Shown in pieces: positions 27,755 to 35,624 of a DNA stretch of 44,003 nt (the stretch's first letter is position 1; the number at the start of each line of letters is the position of its first letter). The notes below the pieces were generated by a model, which searched no databases, was not told the origin of the DNA, and was given only the letters and a program-made list of their open reading frames with translations. This DNA comes from Allobosea sp. 47.2.35 (GTDB lineage: Bacteria; Pseudomonadota; Alphaproteobacteria; Rhizobiales; Beijerinckiaceae): assembly GCF_024655635.1 (NCBI RefSeq), contig NZ_JANLGI010000026.1, forward strand, positions 1-44,003, read 5' to 3'. Both the position numbers and the translations under genes were made by a program.

Positions 27755-28939
27755 TCAGGCCGCCTTCGCGGTGCTGAGGAAGGTCTTCATCCGCTCCAGC
27801 GCCTTCTCGATATTCTCAAGGGAGTTGGCATAGGAGAGGCGGATATAGCCCTCGCCATGGACGCCGAAATCGGGGCCGCCGATGGTGGCGACACCGGTTT
27901 CCTCCAGCAGCGCCGAAGCCAGCTTCTTCGCCTTCCAGCCGGTCTGCGAGACGTTCGGGAAAGCGTAGAACGCGCCCCGAGGCTCGATGCAGGAGACGCC
28001 GGGCAGGCCGTTCAGGCCCTTGACCACTGCCTTCCGGCGCCGGTCGAACTCCGCCAGCATCATATGGACCGCGTCCTGCGGGCCGGTAAACGCCGCCAAG
28101 CCCGCCCATTGCGCGGGGGCGTTGACGCAGGAATGCGAGTTCACCGCGAGCTTGCGGGCATTGTCGAGCAAGGGCTTCGGCCAGACCGAGTAGCCGAGGC
28201 GCCAGCCGGTCATCGCATAGGTCTTGGACCAGCCGTTGAGCAGGATCAGCCGGTCGCGGATCTCCGGATAGCTCAGCAGGCAGACATGCTTCTCGCCGTC
28301 ATAGACCATCTGGTCGTAGATCTCGTCCGACATCACGGCGACATCGGGGAACTTCGTCAGGCCCGCGACGAGCTTGTCGATCTCGGCCTTGGGCGTGACG
28401 CCGCCGGTCGGGTTCGCCGGCGAGTTGATGATGAGCAGCCTAGTCTTCGGCGTGATCAGCGCCAGCGTCTCCTCGGCGGAGAAGGCGAAGCCGTTCTCCT
28501 CGCGGATCGGCACCGGGATCGGCGTCGCGCCGGTATATTCGATCATCGAGCGATAGATCGGGAAGCCGGGATCCGGATAGAGGATCTCGGCACCGGGCTC
28601 GCCGAACATCAGGATCGCCATGAACATGGTGACCTTGCCGCCGGGCACGATCATCACGCTCTCGGGCGAGACCTCGACCGCGAAGCGCTTGTGCAGGTCG
28701 GCCGCGACCGCCTCGCGCAGGGGCAGGATGCCATTGGCCGGGGTGTAGCCGTGATGGCCGTCGCGCAAGGCCTTCACCGCCGCCTCGACGATATGGTCGG
28801 GCGTCGAGAAATCCGGCTGGCCGATGCCGAGATTGATGATGTCCTTGCCCTGGCGCTGCAATTCGGTGGCGCGGGCCAGCACGGCGAAGGCGTTCTCCTC
28901 GCCGATGCGGGAGAAGGAGGGGACGACGTGAAGGGTCAT
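27755..28939 (-). CDS. Pyridoxal-phosphate aminotransferase, class I/II
   Basis: A 394-residue fold-type I aminotransferase. IINLGIGQPDFSTPDHIV (about 34-51) is the substrate loop, and NSPANPTGGV (about 170) holds the cofactor-contacting Asn. LNGWSKTYAMTGWRLGY (about 230-246) holds the Schiff-base Lys and the phosphate Arg. The carboxylate-binding Arg is in YIRLSYA near the end. It would move an amino group from an amino acid to 2-oxoglutarate or another keto acid; substrate choice cannot be read. The ATG at 28939 gives the usual start; 39 extra codons upstream are in the promoter region. It is divergent from the IlvD/Edd dehydratase gene. Confidence 0.93.
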   Translation of the reverse strand: MTLHVVPSFSRIGEENAFAVLARATELQRQGKDIINLGIGQPDFSTPDHIVEAAVKALRDGHHGYTPANGILPLREAVAADLHKRFAVEVSPESVMIVPGGKVTMFMAILMFGEPGAEILYPDPGFPIYRSMIEYTGATPIPVPIREENGFAFSAEETLALITPKTRLLIINSPANPTGGVTPKAEIDKLVAGLTKFPDVAVMSDEIYDQMVYDGEKHVCLLSYPEIRDRLILLNGWSKTYAMTGWRLGYSVWPKPLLDNARKLAVNSHSCVNAPAQWAGLAAFTGPQDAVHMMLAEFDRRRKAVVKGLNGLPGVSCIEPRGAFYAFPNVSQTGWKAKKLASALLEETGVATIGGPDFGVHGEGYIRLSYANSLENIEKALERMKTFLSTAKAA

Positions 28940-29039
28940 GGCGCGTTTCCTCGGGCTCTGGCGCGGCGGCCGGCTAACCCTGTCTTGGCGCCAAACCGCC
29001 ACGGCTGGCAAGCGCGGGCGGCGCATCGCAGGATTGTTG

Positions 29040-29057
29040 CATGCTGCATACAGCATG
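29040..29057. promoter_or_regulatory. Perfect palindrome in the aminotransferase/dehydratase divergent region
   Basis: CATGCTG-CATA-CAGCATG is a perfect 7-4-7 inverted repeat in the 253-base gap between the divergent genes. Its size and position suit a dimeric repressor (GntR or LysR size class). An AT-rich TTAAATAGTATGACTAT stretch follows at once, a likely promoter core. Confidence 0.5.
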
Positions 29058-29125
29058 ATTAAATAGTATGACTATCAGCCAGATTGGGCCTTGCCGAGCC
29101 GCGGGCTATGGGCATGATGGCTAGT

Positions 29126-29146
29126 CTCAAATCGTTTGAATGTGAG
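29126..29146. promoter_or_regulatory. Operator-like element before the IlvD/Edd gene
   Basis: CTCAAATCGTTTGAATGTGAG contains CAAA-TCG-TTTG within outer CTCA...TGAG. The core AAATCGTTT (29129-29137) recurs in opposite orientation as AAACGATTT at 31362-31370, just before the next catabolic gene. A central CG flanked by A/T runs is typical of LacI-family operators. The ATG is 47 bases further on. Confidence 0.45.
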
Positions 29147-29192
29147 ATCGGCAAGCGGCCGACAGCGCCGCGCCGAACGAGAGGAAACGAGG

Positions 29193-31025
29193 ATGGCCAA
29201 GGCACCCGGCAAGACCCCCGGCAAGAAGCCGGTTCGGCGCATCAAGCCCGAGCAGTTGCGCTCGAAGGCGTGGTTCGACAATCCCGACAACGCCGACATG
29301 ACTGCGCTCTATATCGAGCGCACCATGAATTTCGGCCTGTCGCGCGAGGAGTTGCAGTCGGGCCGGCCGATCATCGGCATCGCTCAGACCGGCTCCGACA
29401 TCGCGCCCTGCAACCGCCACCATATCGAGCTGGCTTCGCGCGTCCGCGACGGCATCCGCGAGATGGGCGGCGTGCCCTTCGAATTTCCGATCCATCCGAT
29501 CCAGGAAACCTGCAAGCGGCCGACCGCGGCGCTCGACCGCAACCTGCAATATCTCTCGCTGGTCGAGATCCTCTACGGCTACCCGCTCGACGGTGTCGTG
29601 CTGACGACGGGCTGCGACAAGACCACGCCGGCCCAGATCATGGCGGCCGCGACGGTCGACATCCCGGCGATCGCGCTGCCGGGTGGGCCGATGCTGAACG
29701 GCTCCTTCCGGGGCGAGCGCACCGGTTCCGGCACGATCGTCTGGAAGGCGCGCCAGATGATGGCGGCCGGCGAGATCGACTATAAGGGCTTCGTCGACCT
29801 CGTCGCTTCCTCGGCGCCGTCGGCCGGCCACTGCAACACGATGGGCACGGCCTCGACCATGAACTCGCTGGCCGAGGCCATGGGCATGACGCTGCCCGGC
29901 GCTGCCGCGATCCCCGCGCCCTATCGCGACCGCTACGAGATGGCCTATCTCACTGGCAAGCGCATCGTCGAGATGGTCTGGGAGAACCTGATCCCCTCGA
30001 AGATCCTGACGCGCGAGGCCTTCGAGAACACCATCGTCATCAACTCGGCGATTGGCGGCTCGACCAATGCGCCCGTCCATGTCAACGCCATCGCCAAGCA
30101 TATCGGCGTCAAGCTCGACAACGAGGACTGGACCAAGATCGGCTACGAGATCCCGTTGCTGGTGAACCTGCAGCCGGCCGGCGAATATCTCGGCGAGGAC
30201 TATTATCGCGCCGGCGGCCTGCCCGCCGTGATCGCGGAGCTGATCGAGAAGGGCAAGCTCAAGCCCGCGATCACCGCCAACGGCAAGACGCTCGAAGAGA
30301 ACTGCAAGGGCGCCTTCTCGATCGCCCGCGAGGTGATCAAGAGCTACGACCAGCCGATGAAGGCCCAGTCGGGCTTCCTCAACCTATCCGGCAACCTGTT
30401 CGATTCCGCGATCATGAAGACCAGCGTGATTACGCCGGAGTTCCGCAAGCGCTATCTGGAGAATCCGAAGGACCCGATGGCCTTCGAGGGCCGCGCCATC
30501 GTCTTCGACGGGCCGGAGGATTACCATCACCGCATCGACGATCCGGCGCTTGCCATCGACGAGCACTGCATCCTGTTCATCCGCGGCGTCGGCCCGATCG
30601 GGTATCCCGGCGCGGCCGAGGTCGTGAATATGCGGCCGCCGGATTATCTCATCAAGAAGGGCGTCACCGCGCTCGCCTGCGTCGGCGACGGGCGGCAGTC
30701 CGGCACTTCGGGCTCGCCCTCGATCCTCAACGCCTCGCCGGAAGCGGCGACCGGCGGCGGACTCGCCATGCTCAAGACCGGCGACAAGGTGCGTATCGAC
30801 CTGAAGAAGCGCACGGCGAACATCCTGATTTCGGATGAGGAGCTGGCGCAGCGCAGGGCGGCGTTCAAGGCTTCGGGCGGCTACAAGTATCCGAAGAGCC
30901 AGACGCCCTGGCAGGAGATCCAGCGCAAGATCGTCGACGAGCTCTCCGAGGGCATGGTCCTTAAGCCGGCGGTCAAGTACCAGAAGATCCACAAGAAGTT
31001 CGGCATCCCGCGCGATAATCACTGA
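29193..31025 (+). CDS. IlvD/Edd family dehydratase (sugar-acid, L-arabonate-type)
   Basis: A 610-residue [2Fe-2S] dehydratase. Cluster and active-site motifs are APCNRHH (about 89), [17 protein letters not shown] (about 158) and [15 protein letters not shown] (about 230). The C-terminal [18 protein letters not shown] follows. The extended N-terminus ([20 protein letters not shown]) and C-terminal [12 protein letters not shown] suit the sugar-acid branch (arabonate/xylonate dehydratase) rather than biosynthetic IlvD. It would convert an aldonate to its 2-keto-3-deoxy acid. The ATG at 29193 is preceded by GAGGAAACGAGG. The genes downstream are compatible with sugar-acid catabolism. Confidence 0.88.
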   Translation: MAKAPGKTPGKKPVRRIKPEQLRSKAWFDNPDNADMTALYIERTMNFGLSREELQSGRPIIGIAQTGSDIAPCNRHHIELASRVRDGIREMGGVPFEFPIHPIQETCKRPTAALDRNLQYLSLVEILYGYPLDGVVLTTGCDKTTPAQIMAAATVDIPAIALPGGPMLNGSFRGERTGSGTIVWKARQMMAAGEIDYKGFVDLVASSAPSAGHCNTMGTASTMNSLAEAMGMTLPGAAAIPAPYRDRYEMAYLTGKRIVEMVWENLIPSKILTREAFENTIVINSAIGGSTNAPVHVNAIAKHIGVKLDNEDWTKIGYEIPLLVNLQPAGEYLGEDYYRAGGLPAVIAELIEKGKLKPAITANGKTLEENCKGAFSIAREVIKSYDQPMKAQSGFLNLSGNLFDSAIMKTSVITPEFRKRYLENPKDPMAFEGRAIVFDGPEDYHHRIDDPALAIDEHCILFIRGVGPIGYPGAAEVVNMRPPDYLIKKGVTALACVGDGRQSGTSGSPSILNASPEAATGGGLAMLKTGDKVRIDLKKRTANILISDEELAQRRAAFKASGGYKYPKSQTPWQEIQRKIVDELSEGMVLKPAVKYQKIHKKFGIPRDNH

Positions 31026-31063
31026 GCGGGTTGCCGCGTTCGACTGGGCTTTGAAGGGTGTCT

Positions 31064-31108
31064 TCCCGCGCGCGCTGCGGCATGTAATGTCGCGGCGCAG
31101 ACACGGGA
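31064..31108. repeat. Palindromic repeat, copy A
   Basis: A 45-base hairpin: TCCCG and CTGCG on the left pair with CGCAG and CGGGA on the right, around ATGTAATG. It lies in the 350-base gene-free stretch 31026-31375. Copy B (31166-31212) is the same element in the opposite orientation, so the pair forms a composite like a BIME. I see no other gene in this gap. Confidence 0.6.
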
Positions 31109-31165
31109 CCGCCACTCGGAAAGGGCACTGTCTCGAGCGCGGCAAAGGCGCCTTCTCGTCGTACG

Positions 31166-31212
31166 ATCCCGCATCTGCGCAGCGGCACTTCGCGCCGCAG
31201 CGCGTGCGGGAT
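31166..31212. repeat. Palindromic repeat, copy B (inverted relative to A)
   Basis: A 47-base hairpin, ATCCCGCA...TGCGGGAT, with inner CTGCG/CGCAG pairing. Its reverse complement aligns with copy A over nearly its whole length. The rest of the gap (31213-31357) shows no further structure I can name. No convincing sigma-70 promoter was found for the next gene. Confidence 0.6.
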
Positions 31213-31357
31213 GACACATTTCATCGGCGCACTTTCGCCCGCGCCATGCCCCACGCCATTCCGCCCGTGCATCGGCGTTCGCTGCGCGACGCGCGCCCAA
31301 CGGGGCTGACAAACGATACGACCCTCGACACTATGGCAGGCGTTTCTCCCGCCTCCA

Positions 31358-31373
31358 TTTGAAACGATTTAAA
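31358..31373. promoter_or_regulatory. Operator-like element abutting the PEP-mutase-family start
   Basis: TTTGAAACGATTTAAA lies two bases before the ATG at 31376. Its AAACGATTT core is the reverse complement of the core upstream of the dehydratase (29129-29137). No Shine-Dalgarno sequence is visible here, so the AT-rich element may also replace it, or the message may be leaderless. Confidence 0.4.
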
Positions 31374-31375
31374 CC

Positions 31376-32215
31376 ATGGCACAGAGCCCGCAGGTCGAAG
31401 CCTTCCGCAAGCTCCACGAGGCCGGCTGCTTCGTGATGCCCAACCCCTGGGATTTCGGCTCGGCCCGCTGGCTGCGCGGGCAGGGCTTCAAGGCGCTGGC
31501 GACGACGAGCGCCGGCTATGCCTTCACGCAGGGGCGCGCCGACCAGGACGTGCCGCGTGACATGATGCTCGCTCACATCGCCGAGATCGTGAAGGCGGTG
31601 CCGGATCTGCCGATCAATGCCGATTTCGAGAACGGCTATGCCGATACGCCGGATGGCGTCGCTGCCAACGTCAAGCTCTGCGTCGCGACCGGCGTCGCGG
31701 GCTTGTCGATCGAGGATGCGACCGGGCGCCAGGACGAGCCGCTTTACCCCTTCGAGCTTGCGGTCGAGCGGATCAAGGCCGCGCGCAAGGCGATCGACGA
31801 GACTGGCTCCGGCGTCGTGCTGACGGCGCGCGCCGAGTGTTTCCTGACCGGCCATGCCGAGCCGCTGAAGGAATCGGTACGGCGGATCGAGGCCTATGCG
31901 GCGGCCGGCGCCGACGTGCTCTATGCGCCCGGCCCGAAGACCCCGGCCGATATCGCGGCGATCGTTGCGGCGGCTGGCGGCAAGCCGGTGAACACGCTGA
32001 TCTATGGCGACTTCGGATTGTCCGTTGCGGATATTGCGGCGACTGGCACGCGCCGCATCTCTATTGGCGGCGCGCTGGCGCGGGCGGCCTGGGCCGCCTT
32101 CATCGAGGCGACGCGCCTGATCGCGGAGGAGGGCAGCTTCCGGGGCTTTGCCGGCAACGGTCCCTCGGCGCCGTTGAATCCGTTCTTCACCAAAGACCTC
32201 GCGGAGCGCTCATGA
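31376..32215 (+). CDS. Isocitrate lyase / PEP mutase superfamily protein
   Basis: A 279-residue alpha/beta barrel. MPNPWDFGSARWL (about 20-32), ADFENGYADT (about 82-91, metal-binding Asp/Glu), LSIEDATG (about 116) and ARAECFLTG (about 152) are the superfamily motifs. The KKCGH loop of true isocitrate/methylisocitrate lyases is absent, placing it in the PEP mutase/2,3-dimethylmalate-lyase-like branch. It would make or break a C-C or C-P bond in a 2-keto acid; the exact reaction is not readable. Its stop overlaps the next start (ATGA). The ATG lacks a visible ribosome site. Confidence 0.85.
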   Translation: MAQSPQVEAFRKLHEAGCFVMPNPWDFGSARWLRGQGFKALATTSAGYAFTQGRADQDVPRDMMLAHIAEIVKAVPDLPINADFENGYADTPDGVAANVKLCVATGVAGLSIEDATGRQDEPLYPFELAVERIKAARKAIDETGSGVVLTARAECFLTGHAEPLKESVRRIEAYAAAGADVLYAPGPKTPADIAAIVAAAGGKPVNTLIYGDFGLSVADIAATGTRRISIGGALARAAWAAFIEATRLIAEEGSFRGFAGNGPSAPLNPFFTKDLAERS

Positions 32216-32538
32216 GCGGTACGCTCCTGGTCGCCCCGGCCTGGCTCGGGAATAGCGGTCTTTGGACGATCGACGCGAAAGGCCGGCGCAAGGCCATCGA
32301 CGCCGATGATGCCGGACTTTCGGACGATCTCGCGGACCGGCTGGAAGCCTGGATGGACGCGTTCGACGCGATCTATGAAGAGGATGACGAGGCGCGCTCG
32401 CGCTTTCCCGACGCCGTCGAACAACTGGCCTGGGAGGCCGAGGGTGCGGCCATCGTCGAGGCGATCCGCGACGAATTGGGCGCAAGCTGGACCGTGACCG
32501 CCGATCTCGCCGGCTGGCAGGAGATGACGAAGCCATGA
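32212..32538 (+). CDS. Small acidic protein of unknown function
   Basis: A 108-residue protein, strongly acidic (DADDAGLSDDLADRLEAW, IYEEDDEAR), with no signal peptide, membrane helix or metal motif. I do not recognise a family. It overlaps both neighbours by ATGA (PEP-mutase-family gene and double-GNAT gene), so its expression is tied to theirs. GC-skewed third positions like those of its neighbours and the double coupling argue that it is a real gene. It ends LAGWQEMTKP. Confidence 0.7.
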   Translation: MSGTLLVAPAWLGNSGLWTIDAKGRRKAIDADDAGLSDDLADRLEAWMDAFDAIYEEDDEARSRFPDAVEQLAWEAEGAAIVEAIRDELGASWTVTADLAGWQEMTKP

Positions 32539-33707
32539 TGCCGATGATCGCACCGCCCGCCCAGTCCACGGTTCCCGCAGGTTGGAAGGCGCCACCGTTC
32601 CCGCCGGCCAAGGTTCTGGAAGGCCAGTATTGCCGGCTGGAGCCGCTCGATGTCGCCAGGCATATCGACGATATCTGGGCCTGCGATGTCGCGCGCGACG
32701 ATGTCTGGGACTGGCTGCCGGCCGCGCCGCCGAAGAGCAAGGACGAGTACCGCGCCCTGCTCGACTCGATGGTGGCCAAGGCCGGCATCGTGCCGCTCGC
32801 CGTGATCGACAAGGCCGATGGCAAGGCCAAGGGCCATCTCTGGATCATGGAGATCCGGCCCGAGCATGGCGTGTTCGAGGTCGGCTGGATCACCTATTCC
32901 CCGGCCCTGCAGCGGACGCGCGCGGCGACTGAGGCAATCTATCTCGTCGGCGATTACGGCTTTTCGCTCGGCTATCGCCGCTACGAGTGGAAGTGCAACA
33001 ACCGGAACGAGCCCTCCAAGCGGGCCGCCCTGCGCTTCGGCTTCCTGTACGAAGGCCTGTTCCGCCAGCACATGGTGGTGAAGGGCGCAAATCGCGACAC
33101 CGCCTGGTTCTCGATTCTCGACGGCGAATGGCCGGTGCGGGCGCAGGCTTTCCGGCGCTGGCTGGCGCCGTCGAATTTCGATGGGCAGGGCCAGCAGAGG
33201 CTCTCGCTCGGGGCTTTCAACCAGACCGGCGGCCATGTCGGCGCGGTCGCGCTGCGCCGGGCCGGGTTGGCTGATATCCCGGCGATCCTCGCGCTCAAGA
33301 ATGCGGCCTATACGCCGAACGAGAGCATCATCGGCGTGCCCTCGCTGCCGCGTATCGCCGATTACACGCAGGTCGTCGCCGAGCACGAGGTCTGGCTTGC
33401 GGAAGGCGAGGACGGTGAGTTGGAAGCTGCGCTGGTGCTCGATATCGAGCCCGAGGATTTCACCGTCTGGAGCGTCGCCGTGGCGCCCGAGGCCGGCGGC
33501 CGCAAGCTTGGCGCCGCGCTGATGACCTTTGCCGAGGAGCGGGCGCAGGCGCTCGGCTATGCTTCGGTGCATCTCTACACCCATGCCAAGCTGACCCAGC
33601 GCATCGGCTGGTACGAGCGGCTGGGCTTTTCCATCACGCATCATGAGGACATGGCCGACCGGCGGCTGACCCATATGCGCAAGACTTTCGCAAAAGCCGG
33701 GCAATAA
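32535..33707 (+). CDS. Tandem GNAT acetyltransferase (two domains in one chain)
   Basis: A 390-residue fusion. Residues about 30-210 are a RimJ-type GNAT domain (CRLEPLDVARHIDDIW; VGWITYSPALQRTRAATEAIYL; the CoA loop, then KCNNRNEPSKRAALRFGF). Residues about 235-385 are a second, different GNAT domain (VALRRAGLADIPAILALKNAAY; VWSVAVAPEAGGRKLGAALM, the acetyl-CoA loop; VHLYTHAKLTQRIGWYERLGF). Both domains keep plausible CoA-binding loops. The usual forms are separate proteins, so this is a natural fusion. Substrates are unknown; one domain may modify a small molecule of the pathway. It is ATGA-coupled to the acidic protein. Confidence 0.85.
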   Translation: MMPMIAPPAQSTVPAGWKAPPFPPAKVLEGQYCRLEPLDVARHIDDIWACDVARDDVWDWLPAAPPKSKDEYRALLDSMVAKAGIVPLAVIDKADGKAKGHLWIMEIRPEHGVFEVGWITYSPALQRTRAATEAIYLVGDYGFSLGYRRYEWKCNNRNEPSKRAALRFGFLYEGLFRQHMVVKGANRDTAWFSILDGEWPVRAQAFRRWLAPSNFDGQGQQRLSLGAFNQTGGHVGAVALRRAGLADIPAILALKNAAYTPNESIIGVPSLPRIADYTQVVAEHEVWLAEGEDGELEAALVLDIEPEDFTVWSVAVAPEAGGRKLGAALMTFAEERAQALGYASVHLYTHAKLTQRIGWYERLGFSITHHEDMADRRLTHMRKTFAKAGQ

Positions 33708-33719
33708 GAGGAAACGAGC

Positions 33720-34466
33720 ATGGCAGGACGTTTGAAGGGCAAGGTCGCGGTCGTCACCGCCGCGGGGCAGGGGATCGGCCGGGCCATCGCCGAAGCCTTC
33801 GTCGCCGAAGGCGCCACCGTCTGGGCGACCGACAAGGACGTCACCCTGCTGGACGGCATTCCGAAGGCGAAGAAGCGCAAGCTCGACGTGCTCTCCAGCA
33901 AGGCGGTCAATGCCTTCGCCGAGAAGGTCGGGCCCGTCGACATCCTCGTCAACGCTGCCGGCTTCGTCCATCACGGCACGGTGCTCGACACCGACGACAA
34001 GGCCTGGGATTTCTCCTTCGACCTCAACGTCAAGTCGATGCACCGCACGATCCAGGCCTTCCTGCCGGGCATGCTGGAAAAGGGTTCGGGCTCGATCGTC
34101 AATATCGCCTCAGGCGCCGGCTCGGTGCGGGGCATCCCGAACCGCTATGCCTATGGCGCGACCAAGGCCGCGGTGATCGGCCTGACCAAGGCGGTCGCGG
34201 CCGACTACATCAAGAAGGGCGTGCGCGCGAACGCGATCTGCCCCGGCACGATCCAGTCGCCCTCGCTCGACCAGCGCATCAAGGACCTTGCCCAAGCGAC
34301 GAAGACGACCGAAGCCGCCGCAAGGCAGGCCTTCATCGACCGCCAGCCGATGGCGCGTCTCGGCACGGCCGAGGAGATCGCCTGGCTCGCGGTTTATCTC
34401 GCGGCGGACGAGTCGAGCTACACCACCGGCCAGATCCATCTGGCGGATGGCGGCTTCGCTCTCTGA
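33720..34466 (+). CDS. SDR family oxidoreductase (keto-deoxy-sugar-acid dehydrogenase-like)
   Basis: A 248-residue classical short-chain dehydrogenase. TAAGQGIGRAIAEAF (about 13-27) is the NAD-binding loop, LDVLSS is the adenine pocket, and LVNAAG (about 77) is present. The catalytic set is Ser in NIASGAG, YAYGATK (Tyr and Lys, about 144-148) and the closing GQIHLADGGFAL. It resembles the BDH2/2-keto-3-deoxy-L-fuconate dehydrogenase group, which would fit oxidation of the product of the IlvD/Edd enzyme. GAGGAAACGAGC precedes the ATG at 33720. It is 12 bases after the GNAT gene and probably in the same operon. Confidence 0.88.
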   Translation: MAGRLKGKVAVVTAAGQGIGRAIAEAFVAEGATVWATDKDVTLLDGIPKAKKRKLDVLSSKAVNAFAEKVGPVDILVNAAGFVHHGTVLDTDDKAWDFSFDLNVKSMHRTIQAFLPGMLEKGSGSIVNIASGAGSVRGIPNRYAYGATKAAVIGLTKAVAADYIKKGVRANAICPGTIQSPSLDQRIKDLAQATKTTEAAARQAFIDRQPMARLGTAEEIAWLAVYLAADESSYTTGQIHLADGGFAL

Positions 34467-34493
34467 GGCGAGTGCCGCTTGCCTGAGCTGCAC

Positions 34494-34519
34494 GTCATCC
34501 CGGGCCGTCCCGGGATGAC
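34494..34519. repeat. Perfect 11-bp palindrome
   Basis: GTCATCCCGGG and CCCGGGATGAC pair perfectly around a four-base loop, 27 bases after the SDR stop. No T run follows, so it is more like a REP-type element or an mRNA 3' end stabiliser than an intrinsic terminator. Confidence 0.6.
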
Positions 34520-34585
34520 GCCGAGATTTCCGTTTCAAGTCAACGCGCTTCGGCGCGCATGATCCGAACCTTCAGGACAGATCCG

Positions 34586-35566
34586 ATGCATATTCTCGTT
34601 CTCGGCGGCGCCGGCATGGTCGGGCGCAAGTTCATCGAGCGGCTGGCGCGCGACGGCCAGCTCGGAGGCAAGCCGGTGACCCGCGTAACGGCGCAGGACG
34701 TCGTCGTCGCTTCGCCACCCCCGGCCGCGCCTTTCGATTTCGAGGCGGTGGTCTCCGATCTTTCAAACCACGGCGAATCCGAGAAGCTGATCGCGACGCG
34801 GCCGGAGGTGATCATCCATCTCGCGGCGGTGGTCTCGGGCGAGGCCGAGGCCGATTTCGACAAGGGCTACCGGATCAATCTCGACGGCACGCGCTATCTC
34901 TTCGAGGCGATCCGCCATGCCGAAGGCTACAAGCCGCGCGTGGTCTTCACCTCCTCGGTCGCGGTGTTCGGCGCGCCCTTCCACGACAAGATCGAGGACG
35001 AGTTCTTCACGACGCCATTGACCAGCTACGGCACGCAGAAGGCGATCGGCGAGCTTCTGCTCTGCGACTATTCGCGGCGCGGCTTCTTCGACGGCGTCGG
35101 CATCCGCCTGCCGACGATCTGCGTGCGGCCGGGCAAGCCGAACAAGGCGGCCTCGGGCTTCTTCTCCAACATCATCCGCGAGCCGCTGAACGGCGAGGAG
35201 GCGGTGCTGCCGGTCTCCGACCAGGTCCGCCACTGGCATGCGAGCCCGCGCTCGGCGGTAGGCTTCCTCGTCCATGCCGCAACGATGGACACGGCCGCGA
35301 TCGGCCCGCGCCGGGCGCTGACCATGCCGGGCTATTCCTGCACCGTCGCCGAGCAGATCGAGACCCTGCGCAAGGTCGCGGGCGAGAATGTGGTGAAGCG
35401 CATCCGCCGCGAGACCGATCCCGTGATCGACAAGATCGTCGCGGGCTGGCCGCGGAACTTCAACCCGCAGCGGGCGCTGGCGCTCGGCTTCAAGGCGGAG
35501 GCGAATTTCGAGGAGATCATCCGCGTGCATATCGAGGACGAGTTGCACGGTACCTTCGTGAAGTGA
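34586..35566 (+). CDS. denD: D-erythronate dehydrogenase-like NAD-dependent epimerase/dehydratase
   Basis: A 326-residue extended SDR. MHILVLGGAGMVGRKFIERL is the NAD loop, and LAAVVSGEAEADFDKGYRINLDGT follows. The catalytic TSSVAVFG and SYGTQKAIGE (Tyr and Lys) and RLPTICVRPGKPNKAASGF match DenD, which oxidises D-erythronate to the 2-keto acid. The ATG at 34586 begins the Rossmann strand; an ATG nine codons earlier is less likely. The partner genes otnI, otnC and otnK of the tetronate pathway are not here. The substrate may therefore be a related aldonate, consistent with the dehydratase and SDR upstream. Confidence 0.82.
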   Translation: MHILVLGGAGMVGRKFIERLARDGQLGGKPVTRVTAQDVVVASPPPAAPFDFEAVVSDLSNHGESEKLIATRPEVIIHLAAVVSGEAEADFDKGYRINLDGTRYLFEAIRHAEGYKPRVVFTSSVAVFGAPFHDKIEDEFFTTPLTSYGTQKAIGELLLCDYSRRGFFDGVGIRLPTICVRPGKPNKAASGFFSNIIREPLNGEEAVLPVSDQVRHWHASPRSAVGFLVHAATMDTAAIGPRRALTMPGYSCTVAEQIETLRKVAGENVVKRIRRETDPVIDKIVAGWPRNFNPQRALALGFKAEANFEEIIRVHIEDELHGTFVK

Positions 35567-35574
35567 TCGAAAAA

Positions 35575-35603
35575 GAAGGGCGGCCGGTGAGGCCGCCCTT
35601 TTC
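35575..35603. terminator. Strong bidirectional intrinsic terminator
   Basis: AAGGGCGGCC (35576-35585) and GGCCGCCCTT (35591-35600) form a perfect 10-bp stem with a GGTGA loop. A T run follows on the plus strand and an A run precedes it, so it can end both the denD-like gene and the convergent diguanylate cyclase gene. Confidence 0.9.
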
Positions 35604-35624
35604 GTTTGGGACGCTTCCCGGCCG

